Notes under the pieces: generated by a model
Seen by the model: the letters and a program-made list of their open reading frames with translations, nothing else
Told to the model about the DNA's origin: nothing
Database searches by the model: none
Part shown: one piece after another, positions 28,401 to 35,534 of the stretch
How the letters are laid out: each line of letters starts with the position of its first letter
Position numbering within the stretch: position 1 is the stretch's first letter
NCBI RefSeq assembly: GCF_000372825.1
Contig: NZ_KB910516.1
Coordinates: 528,011 to 592,010 of the forward strand
Direction: 5' to 3'
Source of the DNA: Methylobacterium sp. 77
Lineage (GTDB): Bacteria; Pseudomonadota; Alphaproteobacteria; Rhizobiales; Beijerinckiaceae
Length of the DNA: 64,000 nt
Position numbers and translations under genes: made by a program

Positions 28401-29053
28401 CCGCGACCGTCGCCGAAGATCTGCACCTCCACGTGACGCGCTTCGCCGACGAAGCGTTCGAGATAGACGCGGGCATCGCCGAAGCTCGCCCGCGCCGTAC
28501 GCTCGACGCTGGTGTAATGCTCGCGCAACTCGTCGGCCGAGGCGCAGAGGCGCATGCCGATGCCGCCGCCGCCCGCCGTGCTTTTCAGCATCACCGGGTA
28601 GCCGATGGTCTCGGCCGCCGCGACGGCGGCGGCCAGATCCGGCAGCAGGCCGGTGCCCGGCAGGAGAGGCACACCGCTGGCGCGGGCGAGGTCGCGCGCC
28701 GTGTGCTTGAGACCGAAGGCGCGCAGGTGCTCGGGCCGAGGGCCGATGAAGACGATGCCCTCCGCCGCGAGACGCTCGGCGAAGACCACGTTTTCCGACA
28801 GGAAGCCGTAGCCGGGATGGACGGCCTGCGCGCCCGTCGCCCTGCAGGCGGCGATGACGGCCTCGACGTCGAGATAACTCTCGGATGCCGGCGCCGGTCC
28901 GAGGCGGACGGCTTCGTCCGCTTCCAGCACGCCACGGGTGAAGCGGTCGGCATCCGAATAGACCGCCACCGACCGTACGCCCATGCGCCGGCAGGTGCGT
29001 GCGATGCGCCGGGCGATCTCGCCGCGATTGGCGATGAGGATCTTCTCGAACAT
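25421..29053 (-). CDS. Biotin-dependent guanidine (urea-type) carboxylase
   Basis: A 1210-residue ATP-dependent carboxylase. Residues 1-450 form the biotin carboxylase (ANRGEIARRI, STAGGGGIGMRL, EVNTRLQVEHPVTE). Residues of about 470-1090 form the KipA/KipI-like carboxyltransferase (AHS2 then AHS1, with GPQGAPDFF-like and YNPARTWTPENAVGIGGAYM segments). The C-terminus is a biotinyl domain with ESMKM (biotin lysine 1174). Genes of this type beside two DUF1989 proteins have been shown to carboxylate guanidine rather than urea, and the guanidine-II riboswitch upstream supports that here. Residues of about 748-792 are encoded by a palindromic repeat and lie between conserved segments. Its start overlaps the cgdB stop by one base (TGATG). 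Confidence 0.88.
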   Translation of the reverse strand: MFEKILIANRGEIARRIARTCRRMGVRSVAVYSDADRFTRGVLEADEAVRLGPAPASESYLDVEAVIAACRATGAQAVHPGYGFLSENVVFAERLAAEGIVFIGPRPEHLRAFGLKHTARDLARASGVPLLPGTGLLPDLAAAVAAAETIGYPVMLKSTAGGGGIGMRLCASADELREHYTSVERTARASFGDARVYLERFVGEARHVEVQIFGDGRGRVVALGERDCSLQRRNQKVIEETPAPGLSDAVRERLHAASVALGASVSYASAGTVEYIYDPAREDFSFLEVNTRLQVEHPVTEAVFGIDLVEWMIRQAAGEDVIGAAGPLAPRGAAMEARLYAEIPHANFAPSAGLLTEVRFPADARIDGWIETGTEVTTHYDPMLAKIIVAGEDRQAALLALRKALDESAVSGIETNLDYLRAIAGSDLFASGRVATTALRDFSHAPRSIEVLVPGAQSSLQELPGRIGLWHVGVPPSGPMDARSFRDANALVGNPPDTCALELTVSGPTLRFHAAATVALAGAAMTARLDGVAQPHGRAFSVEAGQVLSIGAIAGPGQRSYLALSGGFAAPLVLGSRATFALGAFGGHATGVLKAGDVLHLGDAPGGEASSPEPAPLTHAWEIGTVYGPHGAPDFFRDEDISDLFSASYEVHFNSARTGVRLIGPTPRWARSDGGEAGLHPSNLHDNAYAIGAIDFTGDMPILLGPDGPSLGGFVCPAVIARDEQWKMGQLRPGDTVRFKAVERSGDVPLSPLRERVPAEQAGEGATSADTANPSPDPLRGPPSPAEGEGKRAAGSPILATDESGPVRVVYRRQGDDNLLVEYGEMALDIGIRLRVHLLAEAVAAARLPGLIDLTPGIRSLQIHYDGTTLPRARLLGQLREIEAALPAVEDVTVPSRVVHLPLSWNDPQAELAMRKYQELVRPNAPWCPSNIEFIRRINGLDSEADVKRIIFDASYLVMGLGDVYLGAPVATPVDPRHRLVTTKYNPARTWTPENAVGIGGAYMCIYGMEGPGGYQLFGRTIQIWNTWRMTKDFVPGHPWLLRPFDRIRFFPVSHDELTEARAAFPHGAYPLRIEEGTFSYAEHRAELARNAPEITAAKLRQQNAFEAERQRWKDQGLDSFVADEGAPHGEDDAVPAGHVGVPTTVPGNVWKVLVEEGQTIAAGDTVAILESMKMEIGVASPVAGIVREIRAKPGRTLRGGDLVAIVEEM
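26678..26810. repeat. Palindromic repeat, copy A, inside the carboxylase gene
   Basis: About 133 bp with hairpin-forming ends (CCCTCCGCGGGGGAGGG on one side, CTCTCCCGCAGAGGGG on the other). Its central words GGTGGCCCGCG and GAGGTCGCCCCCTCTCCCG recur in copy B at 35370-35499, which lies in the opposite orientation. It is translated in the carboxylase without a stop, giving a Pro/Glu/Gly/Ser-rich insert. Confidence 0.85.
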
Positions 29054-29673
29054 CAGCCCGCGTCCCGGATCGACACTCGGATCGGGGTCGGGTTGAAGCC
29101 GTTGCAGGGATTGTTGATCTGCGGGCAGTTCGAGATCACGCAGATCACGTCCATCTCCGCCGTCACCTCCACGTAGTCGCCGGGGCCGGAGACGCCGTCG
29201 ACGATGGCGAGTTCGCCGTTTTGCTCGATCGGCACGTTCATGAAGAAGTTGATGTTGGGCGGGATGTCGCGCTTCGACAGGCCGTATTTCGCGACCTCCA
29301 GGGCGAAGTTCTCGCGGCAGGCATGGAGGTATTTGGTGGCGTGGCCGAAGCGCACGGTGTTCGCCTCGCAGGAGCAGGCGCCCGCCGAGGTGTCGTGCCG
29401 GCCGCAGGAATCGGCGGTCACGATGGCCATCACCCGGCCCTCGTTGGAAACGAGCCGCGTGCCGGTGGTGACATAGGCGGAGCCCTGGACCCGCAGCGTG
29501 TCCTGCGACGAGTAGCGCTCGCCCATGTCACCGGCGCGGTAGAACAGCGTATCGACCGCCTGGCAGCCGTCGGTATCGGTGATGCGCAGGGTTTGACCCT
29601 TGCGCACGAGGCCGGACCAGGGCGCCTGGGCCGGCACGACCTCGTCGAGGAGGAGATCTGTTGCGTTCGTCAT
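29053..29673 (-). CDS. cgdB: DUF1989 protein, carboxyguanidine deiminase subunit (UAAP2)
   Basis: A 206-residue DUF1989 protein, formerly called urea amidolyase-associated protein 2. In characterised systems two DUF1989 subunits form carboxyguanidine deiminase, which turns carboxyguanidine, the product of guanidine carboxylase, into allophanate and ammonia. Visible conserved segments are ITDTDGCQAVDTLFYRAGD, RYSSQDTLRVQGSAYVTTG, HDTSAGACSCEANTVRFGH, INFFMNVPIEQNGELAIVDG and CVISNCPQINNPCNGFNPTP. The cluster of Cys and His in HDTSAGACSCE and SNCPQ suggests a metal or catalytic site. Its stop overlaps the carboxylase start by one base and its start follows cgdA by 15 bases. Which DUF1989 gene is called A or B is my assignment by size and order. 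Confidence 0.85.
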   Translation of the reverse strand: MTNATDLLLDEVVPAQAPWSGLVRKGQTLRITDTDGCQAVDTLFYRAGDMGERYSSQDTLRVQGSAYVTTGTRLVSNEGRVMAIVTADSCGRHDTSAGACSCEANTVRFGHATKYLHACRENFALEVAKYGLSKRDIPPNINFFMNVPIEQNGELAIVDGVSGPGDYVEVTAEMDVICVISNCPQINNPCNGFNPTPIRVSIRDAG

Positions 29674-29688
29674 GATGCGTCCCTCCCT

Positions 29689-30498
29689 TCAGAAGCCGAT
29701 GGCGGCGTTGTTTTCAAAGCCGCGCACGGCCTCGACCGTGGCGGTGCGGCAGAGGTCGTCCGCCATGGCGACCGGTGCCCGGAAGCGCGTGACCACGACA
29801 GGGTTCGGCGCGTAATCCGGGTTCGGATCGAGGGGGTGGGGACAGTTCGAGAGGGTGACGAGAAGGTCGAGTTCGGCGCGCAGGTCGACGAAGTCGCCCG
29901 ATCGCCGGCCCGCCTCGTTCCAGGCGAAGCGCCCTTCCGCGCCCACCGTGACGGGGGCGAAGAAGGTGACGCAGGCGGGGATGTCGCGCCGGTCGAGCCC
30001 GGCCTTCATCGCGGCGAGCACGAGGTTGTCGCGGGTGTTGCGGTACGGGCCGCCTGCATAGCGCGCGGCGTTCGAGGCGGCATTGGAGCCGCCCATCAGG
30101 GCATCGTGGGCGCCGGAGGAATCCTCGATCAGCGAGAGCATCACCCGGCCCATGTCGGAGAACAGCACTCGGCCGCGCTGGAGGGCGGCGGTCCACTGCA
30201 CCTTCACGGTGTCGGCGTAGTTCAGGCGCTCGGAGGTCTCGGCGGCGTTCCAGGCCACCAGGACGACGCTCGACGGGCCGTGGTCGAGGCCGATCCGCAG
30301 GGCCTCCCCCGCATTGAGTTCGAAGGTGCAGTACCAGCCGCCGGGGATGGTCTCGGTGTGAAGGATCGCCGTTTCGTCGAGGGCCAGTCCCAACGGGGAG
30401 GGCGGCGGCAGGGCGCGGGGGGCATGGCCCTGGCCCTGCGCCTTCAAGTCCTCGTAGCGACGCCGATTCTCGGCGATGATGCTGGCGGTATCGGTCAT
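29689..30498 (-). CDS. cgdA: DUF1989 protein, carboxyguanidine deiminase subunit (UAAP1)
   Basis: The larger DUF1989 protein of the pair (269 residues), formerly urea carboxylase-associated protein 1. It pairs with the next gene as carboxyguanidine deiminase. Conserved parts include GWYCTFELNAGEALRI, SSVVLVAWNAAETSERLNYA, VQWTAALQRGRVLFSDMGR and VTLSNCPHPLDPNPDYAPNP. It lacks the Cys-rich HDTSAGACSCE loop of its partner (SSGAHDALMGGS stands in its place), which suggests that only one subunit carries the full active site. The ATG has GAGGAGA six bases upstream. It is the first gene behind the guanidine-II riboswitch and so the likely direct target of translational control. Confidence 0.85.
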   Translation of the reverse strand: MTDTASIIAENRRRYEDLKAQGQGHAPRALPPPSPLGLALDETAILHTETIPGGWYCTFELNAGEALRIGLDHGPSSVVLVAWNAAETSERLNYADTVKVQWTAALQRGRVLFSDMGRVMLSLIEDSSGAHDALMGGSNAASNAARYAGGPYRNTRDNLVLAAMKAGLDRRDIPACVTFFAPVTVGAEGRFAWNEAGRRSGDFVDLRAELDLLVTLSNCPHPLDPNPDYAPNPVVVTRFRAPVAMADDLCRTATVEAVRGFENNAAIGF

Positions 30499-30512
30499 GC
30501 CCGTCTCCTCAA

Positions 30513-30569
30513 GGCTGTTCTCCGGGTCGTCCCGGAAAAACAGCCCTGGCGCGGCCGGGTCGTCCCGGC
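30513..30569 (-). ncRNA. Guanidine-II riboswitch (mini-ykkC) in the cgdA leader
   Basis: Read on the minus strand, two tandem hairpins both carry the loop ACGA. Hairpin one (30569-30554) is GCCGGG-ACGA-CCCGGC; hairpin two (30536-30521) is TCCGGG-ACGA-CCCGGA; the linker is 17 bases. This is the known layout of the guanidine-II class: two stems with ACGR loops that dimerise through the loops when guanidine binds. Hairpin two is lengthened by GGCTGTT (30545-30539) pairing with AACAGCC (30519-30513). The ribosome site GAGGAGA lies directly downstream and 6 bases before the cgdA ATG, so control of translation is likely. Structure seen by eye; the class match is strong. Confidence 0.93.
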
Positions 30570-30594
30570 GGGCATGCGTCGATAGCGGGGTGCT

Positions 30595-31056
30595 TTAAGC
30601 CGGTGGACCGCTCAGGGTAAAGTACTTCCGGACCGGCTCCCGCACGTCCCAGGTGCCGGAGAAACCGGCGGGGGAGATGAACGCATCCCCCGCGCGGTAT
30701 GTCTTGGCGAGTCCGCCCGAGTCGGTGACGATCACCACACCTTCCAGGATGTGGACGAACTCGTCCTGGGCGAAGTCGATGTGCCACTTGCCGGGCTGGC
30801 AGGTCCAGGTTCCGGCGGAGAAGTGGCCGTCCTCGCTCTTGAACGCGAAGCTCACCGTCTGCGCGGGGTCCCCCGAGACGATGCGCTCCCGCTCCGGCCG
30901 GTAGGGCTTGCAGGGGCGCGGCGCGTCGGAAAAGTCGACGGTCCCGACACTCCGTCCGAGTCCGGTCACGAGCGTCCCGACAGACCGCGCGCCCATGCCG
31001 CCGAACAGCGCCAGCATCGGACCGCCGAACGTATGAAGCAGCCTCACGATCTCCAT
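30595..31056 (-). CDS. Cupin-domain protein (EutQ/DUF861-like)
   Basis: A 153-residue small-barrel protein. The cupin strands are visible in FSAGTWTCQPGKWHIDFAQD, EFVHILEGVVIVTDSGG and YRAGDAFISPAGFSGTWDV; the Glu and His of EFVHILEG sit where the first cupin motif has its metal ligands. Relatives of this DUF861/EutQ-like group often sit beside amine-degradation genes, usually with an unknown role. The N-terminal 40 residues (MEIVRLLHTF on) are outside the cupin. A purine-rich GAGGGGGGA precedes the ATG. It lies between the glutamine synthetase-like gene and the riboswitch; only 25 bases separate its stop from the first riboswitch hairpin, so the riboswitch may be internal to one long transcript. 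Confidence 0.75.
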   Translation of the reverse strand: MEIVRLLHTFGGPMLALFGGMGARSVGTLVTGLGRSVGTVDFSDAPRPCKPYRPERERIVSGDPAQTVSFAFKSEDGHFSAGTWTCQPGKWHIDFAQDEFVHILEGVVIVTDSGGLAKTYRAGDAFISPAGFSGTWDVREPVRKYFTLSGPPA

Positions 31057-31182
31057 GGCCGATCCCCCCTCGCGACTCTGCCCCCGGCCGGGCGAGGCCC
31101 AGCCGTCTCATCGGACGATCCGAATATCGGGGAGAGGCAAGCATGGTGGGGTTGAGGCTCGGTTTCCGGAGGCGGTTAACGA

Positions 31183-32556
31183 CTAGAAAAGATGGCTGTA
31201 GCGCTCGATCTCCCAGGCACTGACCGTGAGGTGGTATTCCTCCCATTCGGCGCGCTTGTAGCGGATGAACTCGTCGCGCAACGCCTTGCCGAGGGTCTTC
31301 TCCACCAGGGGGTCGGCGGCGAAGGCCTCCACCGCCTCGGCGAGGGTCTGGGGCAGGAACTCGATGCCGCGCTCGGCGCGCTGCGCATCGGTGAGGTCGT
31401 AGAGATTGTCCTCGTTGGGCGCGCCGGGATCGATGCGCTCGCGCACGCCCTCCAGCCCGGCCGCGAGGACGAGGGCGGCGGCGAGATAGGGGTTCACCGC
31501 GCCATCGGCGTTGCGGCTCTCGCAGCGCCCGCCGCCGGCCGGCACGCGCACCGAATTGGTGCGGTTGTTCGAGCCGTAGGAGTTGAACACCGGCGCCCAG
31601 GAGAACCCGGCCATCGAGCCCTGCCGCACGAGGCGCTTGTAGCTGTTCACCGTCGGCGCGAAGGCGGCGCAGAGGGCGCGCCCGTGTTTCAGGACGCCGC
31701 CGATGAAGTGATAGCCGGTCTCGGTGAGCCCGAGGCCGCGCGGATCGTCCTTCGGGTCGCAGGCGAAGACGTTCTTGCCCGTCTCCTTGTCGGAGAGCGA
31801 CATGTTGAAATGCGCGCCGTTGCCGGTGCGGTCCGCAAAGGGCTTGGGCATCATCGTGGCGATGAGGCCTTCCTCCTTGGCGTAGTGCTTGGCCATCATG
31901 CGGAAGAAGGTCAGCCGGTCGCACATGGTGAGAGCGTCGGCATAGTTGAAGTCGAACTCGAACTGGCCGCAGGCATCCTCGTGGTCGAAGGAATAAAGGT
32001 CCCAGCCGAGATCGTTGATCGTGGTGGCGACCTTGTCGAGCCAGGAGAAATTGTCGACGAAGCCGCGCACGTCGTAGCAGGGCTTCACCAGCTTATCGTC
32101 GGCGACCGGCGTGTGCAGCGAGCCGTCCTCGGCCTGCTTCAGCAGGAAGATCTCGCATTCGATGCCGAGATTGAAGCCGAAGCCCATGGTCTCGGCCTCG
32201 GCCATGACGGTCTTCAGGGCGACGCGGGTGGAGAGCGGGTAGGGCTGTCCCTGGAAGGTGAGGTCGGCCGGGCACCAGGCGAGCTTGGATTCCCAGGGCA
32301 GCTGGATCAGCCCTGAGAAGTCGGGGACCGAGGCGAGCTCGTCCTCGTTCGGGGCCTGCCCGAGCCCGTCGAGGGCATAGCCGGTATAGCGCTCGGACCC
32401 TGCCGCCATCTGCGGCAGGTGGTCGATGGGCACCACCTTGGCCTTCTGCACGCCGTGGATGTCGACATAGGCACCGATGACGTATTTCACGCCCTTGGCG
32501 CGCAGCTCGTCCTGCAGCTTGGCGATAGCGGGATCGATTTCGGTGGCGTGCGCCAT
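31183..32556 (-). CDS. Type III glutamine synthetase-like ligase (GlnT/GmaS family)
   Basis: A 457-residue member of the GlnT-type glutamine synthetases of rhizobia, which also includes gamma-glutamylmethylamide synthetase of methylotrophs. It should join glutamate to ammonia or an amine with ATP. The ATG at 32556 has AAGGAG 7 bases before it. Conserved motifs are [62 protein letters not shown] and [20 protein letters not shown]. No mgs or mgd genes of the N-methylglutamate pathway are near. In this context it may capture ammonia from guanidine breakdown or activate an amine as a gamma-glutamyl derivative. The family is sure; the amine substrate is not. Confidence 0.82.
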   Translation of the reverse strand: MAHATEIDPAIAKLQDELRAKGVKYVIGAYVDIHGVQKAKVVPIDHLPQMAAGSERYTGYALDGLGQAPNEDELASVPDFSGLIQLPWESKLAWCPADLTFQGQPYPLSTRVALKTVMAEAETMGFGFNLGIECEIFLLKQAEDGSLHTPVADDKLVKPCYDVRGFVDNFSWLDKVATTINDLGWDLYSFDHEDACGQFEFDFNYADALTMCDRLTFFRMMAKHYAKEEGLIATMMPKPFADRTGNGAHFNMSLSDKETGKNVFACDPKDDPRGLGLTETGYHFIGGVLKHGRALCAAFAPTVNSYKRLVRQGSMAGFSWAPVFNSYGSNNRTNSVRVPAGGGRCESRNADGAVNPYLAAALVLAAGLEGVRERIDPGAPNEDNLYDLTDAQRAERGIEFLPQTLAEAVEAFAADPLVEKTLGKALRDEFIRYKRAEWEEYHLTVSAWEIERYSHLF

Positions 32557-32573
32557 CGGGCGGCTCCTTGGTT

Positions 32574-33353
32574 TTAAGCGGAAACGGAGAAGGAATGGGA
32601 GAGGGGCGGGGTCTCGGAGAGGCCACGCAGGACGAGGGACGACAGGTCCTCGACCATCCAGCCGAACAGGCGTTTCCCGTCTTCGAGGCTGGCCTGCGAG
32701 GGACGTCCGGTGACGCCGTTCAGGCTGGTGCGGTTGACCGGATGGGAGAAGACGAGCCCCTCCGTCCGGTCGGGATCGTCCGCGGCGGCGATGCGGTCCG
32801 GGCGCACCAGTCCGGGCGCCATCGCCAGCATCAGCGCGGTCTCGGCGGCGTTGGCGTGCCAATCCCCGGCATCGGCGAAATGCGCGGCGCGGACGCGCTC
32901 GCTCACCGTGGCGGAATTCACCAGCGCCACCATGAGGTCGTCATGGGCGGCGCGCAGCATCTCGAGGGCACAGCGCAGGGGCGCCGCATTGGTGACGTGG
33001 GCGTTGACGATGAACAGACGCCGCACGCCCGAATGGTAGGCCGAGGTGCCGATCTGCGCCACGAGCCGCGTCATCATGACGGGATCGAGGGTGATCGTTC
33101 CGGGCCAGCGCCGGCTGTGCCCGAGGGAGCAGCCATAGGGCAGGGTCGGCAGCACCGGCACGCGGGTCCGCGCCGAAACCGCATGGGTCAGGGCCTCGGC
33201 CAGGACGAAATCCATGCCGGTGCCGAGATGGGGCCCGTGCTGCTCGGTGGCCCCCACCGGCAGGATCGCCGCATGGGCGACGGCGGACAGGTCGCCGGGG
33301 AGTTCTTCCCAGGTGCGGTCGGCCCAGAGGAGGGGGGATGCGGGCATCGTCAT
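32574..33353 (-). CDS. Creatininase-family amidohydrolase
   Basis: A 259-residue metal-dependent amidohydrolase. The first metal-binding motif reads [18 protein letters not shown] (Glu, His, Asp). The second is [10 protein letters not shown], where creatininases have NGHGGN. A third is [12 protein letters not shown]. Family members open cyclic amides (creatinine), hydrolyse formamides or cleave small peptides, so the exact reaction is open. It is the fourth gene of the plus-to-minus ordered transport unit, 94 bases after the ABC ATPase and 17 bases before the glutamine synthetase-like gene. Creatinine and methylguanidine are related to guanidine, so a role in feeding substituted guanidines into the route is conceivable but unproved. 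Confidence 0.82.
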   Translation of the reverse strand: MTMPASPLLWADRTWEELPGDLSAVAHAAILPVGATEQHGPHLGTGMDFVLAEALTHAVSARTRVPVLPTLPYGCSLGHSRRWPGTITLDPVMMTRLVAQIGTSAYHSGVRRLFIVNAHVTNAAPLRCALEMLRAAHDDLMVALVNSATVSERVRAAHFADAGDWHANAAETALMLAMAPGLVRPDRIAAADDPDRTEGLVFSHPVNRTSLNGVTGRPSQASLEDGKRLFGWMVEDLSSLVLRGLSETPPLSHSFSVSA

Positions 33354-33447
33354 GCCGATGTTCCGCCCGAGGCTGCGGGACCGCCGTTGCCGGCTCCGGA
33401 ATGCCGGGCCGGGATGGAGGACGATCGCGGGACGTCCGGCACGGTGC

Positions 33448-34392
33448 TCATTCCACCTCGTCCCCGGCCGAGGTCATCCGCGTCACCACATCGGAGGCCA
33501 CACTCTCCTCGCCCTCGTCCTTCGGCGGGTGGATCAGCGCATCGAGACGGGCGCGGGTGGCGCGGAATTCGGGAGTGAGGGCCTGCCCGTGGCTGCGGGG
33601 TCGGGGCACCGGCACCTCGATCAGTTCGGCGACCTCGCCCGGATGCGCGCTCAGCACCAGGATGCGGTCGGCCAGATGCACAGCCTCGTCGAGGTCGTGG
33701 GTGATGAAGACGATGGTGATGTCGATCTTCTTCCAGATCTCGATGAGATAGGCCTGCATCCGGGCGCGCGACTGGGTGTCGAGGGCCGAGAACGGCTCGT
33801 CCATGAGCAGGATGCGCGGCCGCGTGGCGAGCGCGCGGGCGATCGCCACGCGCTGCTTCATCCCGCCGGAGAGCTGATGCGGATAGGAATCGGCGAAGGC
33901 CTCCAGCCCGATCAGGGCCAGCCATTGCCGGGCCTCGCGCTCGGCCTCGCGGCGCGGCGTGCCGTTCTCCTCGAGTCCGAAGGCGACGTTGCGCAGCACG
34001 CTGAGCCAGGGGAACAGGGTGTAGCCCTGGAACACCATGCCCCGGTCGGCACCCGGCCCCGAGACCGGAACGCCCTCGACGCTGACGATTCCCGACGTTG
34101 AGGTCTCCAGCCCGGCGAGGATGCGCACGAAGGTGGACTTGCCGCACCCCGAAGGCCCGACCACGCAGAGGAATTCGCGCCGGTGGGTGACGAGGTCGAT
34201 GTCCTTCAAGGCCACCGTCACGCCGCCGCCGGGCTTGGTGAAGGTCTTCGTCAGCTTCTCGACGCGCAAGGCGATGTCGCGGCTCTTCAGCTTCTCGAAC
34301 CGGGCGCGGACGGGCTCGCACTGGGTGCGGTAGTCGCAGGCCTCGATCGGCAGAACCGCGAGCGGCGGGATCTGGGGAGCACCCGCGCTCAT
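33448..34392 (-). CDS. ABC importer ATPase (TauB/SsuB/NrtD type)
   Basis: The 314-residue ATP-binding subunit of the importer. An N-terminal extension of about 55 residues precedes the domain. Motifs are Walker A GPSGCGKST, Q-loop MVFQGYTLFPWLSV, signature QLSGGMKQRVAIARALA, Walker B ILLMDEPFSALD and the switch region FITHDLDEAVHLADR. The TLFPWLSV text after the Q-loop is typical of nitrate/sulfonate/taurine-type importers. The ATG overlaps the permease stop by 4 bases (ATGA), so the two are coupled. Placed with the guanidine genes, it probably imports guanidine or a related compound; the substrate is inferred only from context. Confidence 0.88.
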   Translation of the reverse strand: MSAGAPQIPPLAVLPIEACDYRTQCEPVRARFEKLKSRDIALRVEKLTKTFTKPGGGVTVALKDIDLVTHRREFLCVVGPSGCGKSTFVRILAGLETSTSGIVSVEGVPVSGPGADRGMVFQGYTLFPWLSVLRNVAFGLEENGTPRREAEREARQWLALIGLEAFADSYPHQLSGGMKQRVAIARALATRPRILLMDEPFSALDTQSRARMQAYLIEIWKKIDITIVFITHDLDEAVHLADRILVLSAHPGEVAELIEVPVPRPRSHGQALTPEFRATRARLDALIHPPKDEGEESVASDVVTRMTSAGDEVE

Positions 34393-35534
34393 GCTTCGCT
34401 CCTGTCGTATGGGAACAGCCGGCGGCCGATCCAGGCGAGGGCGAGGTCGGTGGCCGAACCGACGAGGCCGATGATGAGGATCGCGGCGTAGACGTTGTCG
34501 AAATGCTGGTAGCGGGCCTGCTGCGTGATGAAGAAGGTGATGCCCGACGAGGTGCCGATGAGTTCGGCGACGATGAGGTAGGTCCAGGCCCATCCGAGCA
34601 GGATGCGCTGGTCGCGATAGAGCTGCGGCAGCATCGCCGGCACGATCACCCGCCGGATGAGGCGCAGGTTGCGCGCACCCAGCGTCAGCGCCGCCTCGAT
34701 CAGCAGCGGCTCGATCCGCCGGGTCGTGTTGGCGATGACCAGCACCTGCTGGAAGAAGGTGCCGATGACGATGATCGCGATCTTGGGCCCGTCATAGATG
34801 CCGAGGATCGCCACCATCAGCGCCCCGAAGGCGGGCGCCGGCATGTAGCGGACGAACTCGATGACCGGCTCGGTCAGGCGCGCCAGGGTCGGCTGCGCGC
34901 CGCAGAGGATGCCGAGGGGGACGCCGACGAGAGAGGACAGGACGAAGCCCCAGAAGATGATCTGGATCGAGTGCCACAGGCTGAAGGGAAGGCGGATGGC
35001 GTCGCGCTGCGTCGGCTGCGCCGTCAGCGAGGTCCAGAACGCCGTCGCCACCTCGTGCGGAGCGGGCAGGTAGACGGGATTGGCCGGCTTGCCGTTCGGT
35101 TCGGCCGTGCCGGCCGCCTTGGACGAGGCGACCTCGTCGGCGAAGGCCGCCTTCGGAACGCGCATCCCCGGCTCCATCCAGGCGATGTCGCCCGGATCGG
35201 TCACTTCCACGAGGGGATGCCACAGGAACGGGACGTAGGAGACCGCCGCCCAGGTCAGGAGCGGAATCAGGAACGAGAGGATGGCCAGCGCCGTCCGCCG
35301 ACGCGGCGAGAGCGGCCGCGCGACGCCGATCCAAGACCGGCGGCGCCTGGACGCACGCCGCGCCGCCGCGCCCCTCCCCCCTTCGCGGGGGAGGGTGGTC
35401 GCGGAGCGACCGGGAGAGGGGGCGACCTCTCCGGCGATGGTGCTCCCCTCATCCGACCCGCTGCGCGGGCCACCTTCTCCCACAGGGGGGAGAAGGGGCG
35501 CCCGCTCCAGGCCCTGGCGCATCTCGGCGGTCAT
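34389..35534 (-). CDS. ABC importer permease (TauC/SsuC type) with repeat-encoded N-terminus
   Basis: The 381-residue membrane subunit. The binding-protein-dependent transport domain fills about residues 190-375, with the EAA loop in EAALTLGARNLRLIRRVIVP, followed by GWAWTYLIVAELIGTSSGIT. A long periplasmic segment (about 100-160) separates the first helix from the core, unusual for TauC/SsuC. Residues of about 12-55 are encoded by the palindromic repeat (copy B) and are Pro/Gly/Ser-rich. The ATG overlaps the binding-protein stop by 4 bases, so this start is supported although the first 75 residues look non-functional; an internal start closer to residue 80 cannot be excluded. Confidence 0.85.
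   Translation of the reverse strand: MTAEMRQGLERAPLLPPVGEGGPRSGSDEGSTIAGEVAPSPGRSATTLPREGGRGAAARRASRRRRSWIGVARPLSPRRRTALAILSFLIPLLTWAAVSYVPFLWHPLVEVTDPGDIAWMEPGMRVPKAAFADEVASSKAAGTAEPNGKPANPVYLPAPHEVATAFWTSLTAQPTQRDAIRLPFSLWHSIQIIFWGFVLSSLVGVPLGILCGAQPTLARLTEPVIEFVRYMPAPAFGALMVAILGIYDGPKIAIIVIGTFFQQVLVIANTTRRIEPLLIEAALTLGARNLRLIRRVIVPAMLPQLYRDQRILLGWAWTYLIVAELIGTSSGITFFITQQARYQHFDNVYAAILIIGLVGSATDLALAWIGRRLFPYDRSEA
35370..35499. repeat. Palindromic repeat, copy B, at the 5' end of the ABC permease gene
   Basis: About 130 bp. Its reverse complement aligns along nearly its whole length with copy A at 26678-26810. Shared words include GGTGGCCCGCG, GCGGGTCGG-like and GAGAGGTCGCCCCCTCTCCC. Both copies lie in genes on the minus strand but in opposite orientations to each other, so each orientation of the element is free of stops in the frame used. 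Confidence 0.85.

Noticed and set aside
27164..29176. Long plus-strand open frame opposite the carboxylase
   Set aside because: It is a mirror frame of the biotin carboxylase domain.
25421..29673. Reading these genes as a urea carboxylase / urea amidolyase system
   Set aside because: The guanidine-II type leader and the two DUF1989 genes favour guanidine. Urea remains possible as a side substrate.
31183..32556. Calling the ligase gmaS of the N-methylglutamate pathway
   Set aside because: The family includes GmaS, but no mgs or mgd gene is nearby. The sequence alone does not separate it from GlnT.
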